DNA from: Planctomycetaceae bacterium
GTDB taxonomy: Bacteria > Planctomycetota > Planctomycetia > Planctomycetales > Planctomycetaceae
Length of the DNA stretch: 11,918 bases
Reading direction: 5' to 3'
Assembly (NCBI GenBank): GCA_003503535.1
Contig: DOCI01000153.1
Coordinates: 4,579-16,496 of the forward strand
The position numbers were made by a program, and so were the translations under genes. The notes below the pieces were generated by a model, which did not search any database, was not told the DNA's origin, and saw nothing but the letters and a program-made list of their open reading frames with translations. Below are positions 1 through 7,236 of the stretch, piece by piece (the stretch's first letter is position 1; every line of letters begins with the position of its first letter).

Positions 1-1
1 G

Positions 2-166
2 CGCCCCTTGAGTGAGGGGAAACTACAGATCCCGGATTACTTCCCGGATTTAATCGAATTGATGCAGGAATCGTCCATCTGCGGATTAGGTCAAGTGGCT
101 TTCAATCCCCTATTGTCGTTGAAAGAATTTTTCCCGGAAACATGGGAAGTCGCCAAGAGTCGTTAG
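2..166 (+). CDS. NuoF-like flavoprotein subunit, C-terminal end (partial at left edge)
   Basis: Reading frame 2 is open from the window edge to a TAG at 164-166, giving the last 54 residues of a protein that begins outside the window. The segment around nt 71-115 reads SSICGLGQVAFNPLLS. This matches the C-terminal iron-sulfur part of the NuoF/HoxF/51-kDa family, where the Cys of (S)xCGLGQ is the last ligand of the N3 [4Fe-4S] cluster (here the codon at 80-82). Members of this family oxidise NAD(P)H with FMN and pass electrons to the iron-sulfur chain of a NuoG-type partner in the cytoplasm. The next gene, 61 nt downstream on the same strand, starts with NuoG-like domains, which supports the call and suggests an operon. 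Whether this is the canonical complex I subunit, or belongs to a hydrogenase, formate dehydrogenase or other diaphorase, cannot be told from the fragment. Confidence 0.8.
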   Translation, partial: RPLSEGKLQIPDYFPDLIELMQESSICGLGQVAFNPLLSLKEFFPETWEVAKSR

Positions 167-172
167 AGCATG

Positions 173-206
173 TAGTACATAGTACTTTGATCCAATAGAG
201 TACTTT
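173..206. repeat. Repeated AGTAC motif between the NuoF-like gene and the iron-sulfur/CNB gene
   Basis: The 61-nt gap contains AGTAC three times (174-178, 181-185, 199-203). Two copies extend to an identical AGTACTTT, at 181-188 and 199-206, so they lie 18 nt apart. AGTACT is itself palindromic. This could be a regulator-binding site or an internal promoter element ahead of the 866-residue gene, but there is no independent support. The motif is short and chance occurrence in AT-rich spacer is possible. Confidence 0.25.
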
Positions 207-227
207 ATTGAAAGAAGCGGGCTATTC

Positions 228-2828
228 ATGGCTGATCTCTCAGAAAAACAGAGTCCATCATTCGCCAGACGCGAATATGAACTTCAGGAATATACCGTTG
301 AAGGGCAAATTGTCACTCTCTCGCCAGCCGATGCTGCCAAGCAGGACGATCTGCTCAATTTGATCATCGATGGAAATCCCTTTGAATTTCCTCGAACAGT
401 GATGGCACTTGATGCTTATGGAAGCCCCGTTTATGACAAATCTGGGGACGTGACCTATCGTTATTCCACGATTTATGATGCGGTCGATAAGTATTATCGA
501 ACCCAGCCAGGGGATGAAAATCCGATCCCGATTCTGTGCCATCAACAACATCTCAAACCGGTGGCGATGTGCCGAGTTTGTATGGTGGCTGTGCAGGGGC
601 CGGAGATGGAACGATCGGGAGAGCCCAGACGAGATGAAAATGGCAGTGTGATCTACAGTTCCCGTTCGGCGTTTGTCCCCTCCTGCCATCGTACACTGGA
701 TGACTATCTGAATATTCATACGCCCAGAACTCCCCATGAACAGTTCCGGAGTCAAATTCGCAGGCTCGGAGAACTGACGGTCGAGTTATTGATGTCCGAT
801 CAGGCTAATCCGCAGCGGCACCTACAGACTGAAGATAAGCAGTTGCCGGAGCTCTATAAGCTGGCAAGGCAGGTGGATGTTCCCTCCTTGCCACGCTTTC
901 CTCGTTCCAGTTCTCATGCGACTAGGACGACAGATACATCCAGTTCGATGATCAAGGTCGATCATGGCGCCTGCATCATGTGTGATCGTTGTATTCGTGG
1001 CTGCACGGATGTCAAACATAATAATATAATCGGACGAACCGGCTCAGGATATCAAACGAGGATCAGCTTTGACCTCGATCAGCCTATGGGTGATTCTTCC
1101 TGTGTCGAATGTGGAGAATGCGCCATTTCCTGCCCGACGGATGCGCTCACCATCAATGAGCAGAACATTCCTCATATGGATCGAGAATCGAATTCCAGTG
1201 AGCTGACCATCGAAGAAATTCAGGCTCATCCGTTACTCAAGACCGTTCCTCAGAAGTATCTATCGTTTATCAAGCATTCTTTCTCCCGGAAAACTTATCG
1301 ACGCGGAGACGTTGTGTTTCGAGAAGGAGAAATCGGACAATCGGCCTTCCTGATGGAAAAAGGTCGATTCCAGATCACCGCATTGTCCCGTCAGAAAACA
1401 TTGAAAAAACATGAAGGCTCGGTCTTCAGCCTGATGACACGTTTCCGGTTTGACATGGAGAAGGACGAATCTTCGGAAAGTCATTCTCAAAAGACTTACA
1501 ACACATTCACTTACGGAGGAACTTTCACTGCGCCTCCGAAAGACAGCCTGAAAGTCTTGCCGGATCATGCGTTTGTCAGTGTTGTCACAAAAGACGATCA
1601 TCTCTTTGGCGAGGCCAGTTGTCTCAATAATTATCCGAGAGCCTTCACGGTCGAAGCGATGGACGATGAATGTTCGGTCATTGAAATTCGTCGAAATATC
1701 GTACTCATGCTCATGCGGGACCGTTCTTCTCGGGAGTTGCTCGAAAAACTGTATCGGAAACGAGCCTTGGGAGTCGATTTGAAGAAGATCGAATACTTCT
1801 CATCACTCGATGAGGCTGGCCAGGAAATGCGTCAAATCGAGCGACTTCTAAAACATAAAGTCGAATTGACGAAAGTCCGTCCCGGTCAAATCATTACCCG
1901 CGAAGGAGCCGAATCGAATTTTTTGAATCTGGTGCGAATTGGGTTCGTAAGAATTGAAAAGAAAACGGCTAGCGGAGAAACCTACGTCGAAAGTTATCTC
2001 GGACCGGGGAATCACTTTGGCGATCTCGAAATACTGAACGATATCGACACCTGTTACGACACTCTAAACGACGCACAGCGCAGCACCGTCGATCAACATG
2101 GACGGGGATTGAATCAGGCTTCCTATGTCGCGATGGATAACGTGGAGCTGTTAAGAATTCCCAAAGAAAGTTTTCTGGAAATCTATGCTAAGTATCCCAT
2201 GATTGCGCAGGCAATGCGGACTCTTGCTCGGGAAACGCTCGATAAAATTCGAGTGATGCAGCCGACAGACAGCGGGGCGATGAAGAACTTTCTGGATCAG
2301 GGACTGGCCAATGCCCAGAACCTGCTCGTAATCGATCTGCTTAAATGCACTCGCTGTGATGAGTGCACTAAGGCTTGTTCTGATGCCCACTTGGGAACGA
2401 CCCGCTTAATCCGCGAGGGGCTTCGATTCGACAAATATCTCGTTACGAGTTCCTGCCGATCCTGTCGAGATCCTTACTGCATGTTGGGATGTCCGGTCGA
2501 TGCGATTCATCGCGGACCCGATTTCAACATGAAAATCGAATCGTGGTGTATTGGCTGTGGTTTGTGTGAAGAGCATTGTCCCTACGGGAACATCAATATG
2601 CAGCCTCTGCCCGAGAAGAAATCCTGGTGGGGCGGGCAATCCAAAGGACCGATCGAAGCCGATGCCGATGGACGGGCAGTCATTAAAATTCAGGCTACAA
2701 TCTGTGACTTATGCACGGAAACATCCAGTAAGCAACCGAGCTGCGTTTACGCTTGTCCTCACGATGCGGCTCATCGCATGTCAGGCGAAAAACTGCTCAA
2801 CCTGGTCGATCTGGAAAGCCGAAACTGA
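228..2828 (+). CDS. Multidomain iron-sulfur protein: NuoG-like N-terminus, two CNB-type domains, DmsB-like 4x[4Fe-4S] C-terminus
   Basis: An 866-residue soluble protein without signal peptide or membrane segment, so probably cytoplasmic. Domains in order: (1) a NuoG/Fe-hydrogenase-type [2Fe-2S] domain with C104, C115, C118 and C153, containing an insert of about 20 residues before C153; (2) two [4Fe-4S] motifs at C249-C252-C255-C259 and C292-C295-C298-C302; (3) a cyclic-nucleotide-binding-type domain at about 334-510, with a roughly 70-residue insert and a phosphate-binding-like cassette FGEASCLNNYPRA (460-472); (4) a second CNB-like domain at about 545-675 with FGDLE (597-601) but no matching PR; (5) four Cys motifs starting at C707, C743, C774 and C826 (16 Cys), typical of DmsB/HybA/NrfC electron-transfer subunits. 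The His-Cys3 ligands usual between (1) and (2) are absent. The gene probably shares an operon with the preceding NuoF-like gene and would receive its electrons. Seven clusters plus CRP-like sensors suggest regulated electron transfer. The substrate and final acceptor are unknown. There is no strong SD; the ATG at 228 is the first plausible start after the upstream stop. Confidence 0.9.
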   Translation: MADLSEKQSPSFARREYELQEYTVEGQIVTLSPADAAKQDDLLNLIIDGNPFEFPRTVMALDAYGSPVYDKSGDVTYRYSTIYDAVDKYYRTQPGDENPIPILCHQQHLKPVAMCRVCMVAVQGPEMERSGEPRRDENGSVIYSSRSAFVPSCHRTLDDYLNIHTPRTPHEQFRSQIRRLGELTVELLMSDQANPQRHLQTEDKQLPELYKLARQVDVPSLPRFPRSSSHATRTTDTSSSMIKVDHGACIMCDRCIRGCTDVKHNNIIGRTGSGYQTRISFDLDQPMGDSSCVECGECAISCPTDALTINEQNIPHMDRESNSSELTIEEIQAHPLLKTVPQKYLSFIKHSFSRKTYRRGDVVFREGEIGQSAFLMEKGRFQITALSRQKTLKKHEGSVFSLMTRFRFDMEKDESSESHSQKTYNTFTYGGTFTAPPKDSLKVLPDHAFVSVVTKDDHLFGEASCLNNYPRAFTVEAMDDECSVIEIRRNIVLMLMRDRSSRELLEKLYRKRALGVDLKKIEYFSSLDEAGQEMRQIERLLKHKVELTKVRPGQIITREGAESNFLNLVRIGFVRIEKKTASGETYVESYLGPGNHFGDLEILNDIDTCYDTLNDAQRSTVDQHGRGLNQASYVAMDNVELLRIPKESFLEIYAKYPMIAQAMRTLARETLDKIRVMQPTDSGAMKNFLDQGLANAQNLLVIDLLKCTRCDECTKACSDAHLGTTRLIREGLRFDKYLVTSSCRSCRDPYCMLGCPVDAIHRGPDFNMKIESWCIGCGLCEEHCPYGNINMQPLPEKKSWWGGQSKGPIEADADGRAVIKIQATICDLCTETSSKQPSCVYACPHDAAHRMSGEKLLNLVDLESRN

Positions 2829-2871
2829 GAACTGCTAACAAAACTTACTTTAGTCAAAAGATCTGGGGTGG

Positions 2872-2911
2872 CGGGGGCGCTCCGCGTTAGAGGAAGCCCC
2901 CGGAAGTTCCG
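2872..2911. repeat. G/C-rich hairpin between convergent genes (possible terminator or REP-like element)
   Basis: CGGGGGC at 2872-2878 pairs with GCCCCCG at 2896-2902, a 7-bp GC stem with a 17-nt loop. It is directly followed by the small inverted repeat CGGAAGTTCCG (2901-2911). It lies in the 106-nt gap between the stop codons of the convergent plus- and minus-strand genes, where a bidirectional terminator would be expected. No run of T follows the stem on either strand, so it is not a textbook intrinsic terminator. It could instead be a dispersed intergenic palindrome. Confidence 0.45.
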
Positions 2912-2934
2912 CTCTGAGCCTAATGCCAATAAGA

Positions 2935-5900
2935 TTATTCTCTGAGTGGTCGAGCCGTTCCGTAATAGGATTCTATTTGTTGCCGCAGCAGATCTTCTCG
3001 TAAATTGGGAAACTCAATTCGATAATCCGGCGAGAACGTTTCGACCCGGAATGGCTCTTGAGAAATCGGATTGATATACAACTTTCGCTGTTGCTGATAA
3101 TTAAACGGTCGGGCTCCTACTCGCCCGAAGACGGCAATCTGATTTCCCGATTCATCGACCGCTCGATCCCGGTCAATTCCTTCGGCTATGCACAATGCCT
3201 CGCCTTCATGCAGGTGATACGTGGCAATCAGTTTCGGCTCTGGTCGCACACTGAATCCATCATTGCCATCGACATGCGGGGATGTCAGTTGCAACACATG
3301 CATTCCATTTTTGCCATCGGCCAGATAAGCAAACTCACTGTTGTAGGTGATTCCCAGTTTCACATCGTGCAAGTCACAAATTTCACCTTCCGCATTAAAC
3401 ACCTGGTCAACCAACGGATTTTCTGGATTCGTCACATCGACAATGATTAGCCCCTGTTGACCTGCAGCCAGATACGCATAGTTTCTTGCGACATACACGT
3501 TGTGTAAGTCTTCAAATTCGAGAGCCGTTACGGGAATCGGACAGGAGGGATCGGTAATATCGATGACTTTCAATCCCTCTTCATCACAGACAAAACCGTA
3601 ACGGAATTCCACTTCCATCTGATGAGGATGATTCAGAAATTCTTTACCGAGGATGTTCATGATACACGGTTTTTTGGGATCGGTGACATCAACAACCACA
3701 AGTCCCTTCTCGCAACAGACATAGGCATAGTTTCCGACAATCTTGACGGACTGGGCACCATCGAGTGCTCCACCGGGGTTGAAGGCAAGTTCTTTTTCCA
3801 GGAAGTTGTTGAGAGGATCGCCATCGAGTAACGTACCTGCTCCGATGAAAACGAGACCCTCGTAAAGGTCGGTCGCAAACAAGTATCCGTAATGTGCAGG
3901 AACTTCCTGCTCATCGTTTTCGGGATAATGTTTGCGGGTTGGGTCGGGAGCAATTGTAGCCGGGGCATACACAGATGTTGCGTATTTGGTGCGGACGAAA
4001 AACTTCTGACCAACCGGCGAAACAGGAGCAGTCGTCACACGTTCCGAAAATCCTTTGTGATCAATAAATGCAATATCAAACACACGAACGCCGGCTTTCC
4101 CGCAAGCAGCATAGAGGTATTCGCCACGTTTCTGAAGTGTCAATACCGTTGGCTGTTTGAACGGCCGGAAGACTTCGCTGATGTCCCGTCCCGGATGTTC
4201 GTGTGCATGTTCGAGAATATGATCATTCTCTTCATGCTCTTCGTAATGCTCGCGGAATGCCAGTTCGTGAAGATGGCTGCCAATGACAGCCTGAGGAGCA
4301 TCTCGTTCGGTCACTGGAACGGCATAAAATCCATGATCTCCACAACCAACCCAGCAGAAACGCCCAATGAAATTCAGATAGTTTGTCCCCTGCATGAGCA
4401 GTTGCGACATGATCGCATTGTTATCGTTCGCCTGAGAAAGGTGGCAATCGGTGCACATTTTCGTTTCCCCACGACCACGCACGGTATGAGGAACATTAGT
4501 GCTGAACGAAATCCCGCTGAGACCTTCTGCGGAAATTGTCTGCTGCTGAGTATAAATTGCTTCGCGATTGTTGTTATACGAAGTGACATGAATCGCACAG
4601 GAGGAGCGGGATGGATTGATCTTATTCCCGGTCACATTCCCATCATGTGCCAGCATAAAGACATCGTCGCGTAACGTCTGGAAATCATACGACACGTAGT
4701 TCTTGGTGATATCTCCCTCGTTATGTAAGTCCGGCATTTTTCGATTAGCTTCTTGAGGGAGATGGCAACCATAGCAACTCGGATTCCAACTGCTATGACA
4801 CGAACTGCAACTCATCGTTTGATTACAGTGTGCCAGTTTAAGAGGATCCTGCGGCAGGTCACCCCATTCAAATTTCCCCAGCTCATCGAAGCGAATCGTT
4901 TTCGCCAGCGCAGCATTGGCATTGTATTTGGGATGTTTGGGGTCAATCGTGTCCGAAACCTGCGTCACTTCCCAGCTGAGTCCCTTTTCAACCGCCGAGT
5001 TCTGGTACAGTTTGTCGCCTCGAAGTTCGAAACGCTGTTTTCCGAATGGTGTGGTCATCGCCGAGAGTTCCCGACCGTTAGGCTGCGGAGATTCTCTCTC
5101 CTTAGCAGCAGGCCCGGAGGTCCGCATCTGCCAGCGATTGTTGATCAACTTAAAAGCTTTATCGTTAACCGTGCCATGGCAATCGATACATTGAATCTCA
5201 ATTGCTGCCCGAACTTCTCCGTATAATTTAGTATCGCCATGAACATCCTGCACATAGTGACAATCCACGCAGTGCATTCCTTTTTCCAGATGCACATCCA
5301 GCATATGGACGGGAACACCTTTCTGGAGATCCAGCAATTGCTGTTCAGCTTCCTCGACTTCAGCCACCGAGAGTGTCGGCTTCTTGCGTTCAAGTTCCTT
5401 CACATACAATGGAATAGCCATTGCCTTCTGAAGGTTTTCGTTTTCGACATGTTCAAGTCGATTGCCAAATTTGTCGAGTAGATTTCCCTGACGATCCTTT
5501 TTGTACACAGCTCGAAAAACCCAGCCGTGGCCATGGAAGTCTGCGAACTGTGTTTTTTCCAGATGTTTATTCAGCGATGTCAATTCCGTCAGGAATTCCG
5601 GATTAGACCAAAGGCCTTTCACACTGGCGGAGTTTGGATCGGCCATTTCCGCTTGAACAATTTGCTCCGCGGTGGGATCGTGCTGTTCCCGCGGGTACAT
5701 ATTTTCGCCATCGGTTTCCATGTCCCACCACATATATCCCAGATAACTGTTCATCACAGTGGTTCCCGGGTGAATGTGACAGACGATGCACTGGCTCGTG
5801 GGAATCGCGCGTGTGAAGTTGTGACTGATCGGATGACCGGACTGAAACTTGGGAATCATGGGGTCAACCGACTCAATCAAATCGTCCGCTTCTTCGGCTG

Positions 5901-7062
5901 CGTATCCTCGATTGCCGTACTTCGCATAAGGCCCCGAATGGATTGGAGAGCGATCATTGGCATAAATCATGTGACAGGAAGTACAGCCACTCGATCGATA
6001 ATCGCCAGGATGATCGTTGGTCCCCAGAAAATTGAGTGTGGGATCAAACAGCCGGGTTTTCTGTAAACCGATAAAGACAGGATCGGTTCGATTCAGTGTA
6101 CCAAGTCCTCGGTTGCTGATTCGTTCCCGAGGTCGCCCCGGTTCTTCCAGAACTTCGGGAATGCCCGGTTCTGTGCGGAAACGTCCCCCGCGTTCAAAAA
6201 TCCTCAGAATATTCCCAGGCTGCGATGCTTGATACCGCGGCAAAGGATCCAGATACGGGAGCACGCCTTTTTTAGCCGTCTCTTCTGGAGTGGGTGGCGG
6301 AACAGTTTGCAGACGCTGAGGAGCCCCGTGCATCGAATAGCTCTCGCCATACATTGGCCACTTCTTCGGGACGGAACCATTATTGTAAAGAGCGGCTCCC
6401 CACAGCATGCAGCCATGCGTCATCATCCCTTTTTTTACCTGCAGTGTTTCGTTGGGATGACAGCCAACGGTCCCGCAGCTCAAGTGAGCGATTCGTAAAT
6501 CGCCCGGGTTCACAAACTGGATGAATTCAGGAGATTCGTGATTCAACAGCGTATAACTGCGAACCGGATTGGCAGACGTATTCCAGACAGTCGGATAACG
6601 GGAGGGGACATGGGCCTGCTCAATCGTCGTTGCACAAGGATCGCCACCATGGCAATCGGTGCACCCAAGTTGAATCGCCAGTGGCTTTCCGGGTTGCTTA
6701 TGGGGATCGTGAGCATTCTTGTGACAGACAACACAGCCGTGGCTTTTCGCCTCGGCTTCCTCACGGGATTGCCGCATCAACTGCGCATTCGCAATGTTGG
6801 GCGGAGTTGGGTAAGGATGGCCGACTCCTTCTGCGGGGGATAGATTCAAATCACCCAGGTGAACCTTAGCAGCTGGAACATCGTTGGAGCCTTCAATCTT
6901 GTAGCTCTCGGCTGGTACTCGCTCGTCAGCATAGAGTTGATCTTCTCCGACATGACCTGCCATTTGAGAAAAATTGTAGACAACATTCCCCAAAATCCAG
7001 ATCGCCAGTAATGAAACCCCAATCAACTTCGGAGGGACTTGAATTTGTTCAGACGTCCTCAT
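2935..7062 (-). CDS. Membrane-anchored multihaem cytochrome c (ten predicted haem sites) with C-terminal LVIVD repeats
   Basis: A 1375-residue protein. An N-terminal hydrophobic segment (about 13-32) has no obvious cleavage site and should anchor the rest outside the cytoplasmic membrane. Covalent haem motifs CxxCH start at C110, C134, C360, C425, C598, C625, C752, C763 and C870. One CxxxxCH motif lies at C196-C201-H202. The total is ten. A His-rich stretch (930-956, eight His) follows. From about 980 to 1262 there are several LVIVD-type repeats such as GLVVVDVTDPKKP (1120-1132), GLKVIDITDPSCP (1163-1175) and GLIIVDVTNPENP (1204-1216), which are expected to form a beta-propeller-like surface or binding domain. 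Multihaem proteins of this kind carry electrons in the periplasm or act as oxidoreductases. I cannot match it to NrfA, Hao or other named enzymes, and no CxxCK site is seen. It is transcribed toward the 866-residue iron-sulfur gene and has its own 174-nt upstream spacer. Substrate and partners are unknown. Confidence 0.9.
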   Translation of the reverse strand: MRTSEQIQVPPKLIGVSLLAIWILGNVVYNFSQMAGHVGEDQLYADERVPAESYKIEGSNDVPAAKVHLGDLNLSPAEGVGHPYPTPPNIANAQLMRQSREEAEAKSHGCVVCHKNAHDPHKQPGKPLAIQLGCTDCHGGDPCATTIEQAHVPSRYPTVWNTSANPVRSYTLLNHESPEFIQFVNPGDLRIAHLSCGTVGCHPNETLQVKKGMMTHGCMLWGAALYNNGSVPKKWPMYGESYSMHGAPQRLQTVPPPTPEETAKKGVLPYLDPLPRYQASQPGNILRIFERGGRFRTEPGIPEVLEEPGRPRERISNRGLGTLNRTDPVFIGLQKTRLFDPTLNFLGTNDHPGDYRSSGCTSCHMIYANDRSPIHSGPYAKYGNRGYAAEEADDLIESVDPMIPKFQSGHPISHNFTRAIPTSQCIVCHIHPGTTVMNSYLGYMWWDMETDGENMYPREQHDPTAEQIVQAEMADPNSASVKGLWSNPEFLTELTSLNKHLEKTQFADFHGHGWVFRAVYKKDRQGNLLDKFGNRLEHVENENLQKAMAIPLYVKELERKKPTLSVAEVEEAEQQLLDLQKGVPVHMLDVHLEKGMHCVDCHYVQDVHGDTKLYGEVRAAIEIQCIDCHGTVNDKAFKLINNRWQMRTSGPAAKERESPQPNGRELSAMTTPFGKQRFELRGDKLYQNSAVEKGLSWEVTQVSDTIDPKHPKYNANAALAKTIRFDELGKFEWGDLPQDPLKLAHCNQTMSCSSCHSSWNPSCYGCHLPQEANRKMPDLHNEGDITKNYVSYDFQTLRDDVFMLAHDGNVTGNKINPSRSSCAIHVTSYNNNREAIYTQQQTISAEGLSGISFSTNVPHTVRGRGETKMCTDCHLSQANDNNAIMSQLLMQGTNYLNFIGRFCWVGCGDHGFYAVPVTERDAPQAVIGSHLHELAFREHYEEHEENDHILEHAHEHPGRDISEVFRPFKQPTVLTLQKRGEYLYAACGKAGVRVFDIAFIDHKGFSERVTTAPVSPVGQKFFVRTKYATSVYAPATIAPDPTRKHYPENDEQEVPAHYGYLFATDLYEGLVFIGAGTLLDGDPLNNFLEKELAFNPGGALDGAQSVKIVGNYAYVCCEKGLVVVDVTDPKKPCIMNILGKEFLNHPHQMEVEFRYGFVCDEEGLKVIDITDPSCPIPVTALEFEDLHNVYVARNYAYLAAGQQGLIIVDVTNPENPLVDQVFNAEGEICDLHDVKLGITYNSEFAYLADGKNGMHVLQLTSPHVDGNDGFSVRPEPKLIATYHLHEGEALCIAEGIDRDRAVDESGNQIAVFGRVGARPFNYQQQRKLYINPISQEPFRVETFSPDYRIEFPNLREDLLRQQIESYYGTARPLRE

Positions 7063-7179
7063 TTTTGAATGTCCAAGTCTTCTTCCTTGAAGTCCCAGCG
7101 AATTGAGCGATCAGGTCATCGTTCAGGCAGACCAAATCGTGATTGTTCATGCCTCAATCCAGTCGATATACTGTACGCA

Positions 7180-7209
7180 GCTATAACAGATGATCGCGGT
7201 TTCCGACAA
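7180..7209 (-). promoter_or_regulatory. Possible sigma70-type promoter for the multihaem cytochrome gene
   Basis: In the 174-nt spacer upstream of the cytochrome start, the minus strand reads TTGTCG (complement of 7204-7209), an 18-nt spacer, then TATAGC (complement of 7180-7185). These resemble -35 and -10 boxes. They lie about 120 nt ahead of the ATG, leaving a long leader. The upstream gene on the same strand ends at 7237, so co-transcription is also possible. This is a pattern match only. Confidence 0.25.
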
Positions 7210-7236
7210 TATGAATCTGCCTGATCGTGAATTCTG

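Noticed and set aside
258..755. Open frame of 165 codons on the minus strand, opposite the iron-sulfur/CNB gene
   Set aside because: It is a shadow of the NuoG-like domain, whose Cys pattern lies on the plus strand. No family match is visible.
228..2828. Assignment as an Fe-only hydrogenase or a complete NuoG
   Set aside because: The N-terminal clusters are similar, but there is no H-cluster motif and no molybdopterin-type domain. The region after the [4Fe-4S] motifs is CNB-like and then DmsB-like.
3892..4674. Open frame of 260 codons on the plus strand, opposite the cytochrome gene
   Set aside because: It lies wholly antisense to the haem/LVIVD coding region. Its translation has no recognisable domain, while the minus-strand frame has many conserved motifs.
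2935..7062. Assignment as a NrfA nitrite reductase or octahaem hydroxylamine oxidoreductase
   Set aside because: The protein has ten haem motifs with wide spacing, no CxxCK, and a large LVIVD part. The pattern does not fit either enzyme.
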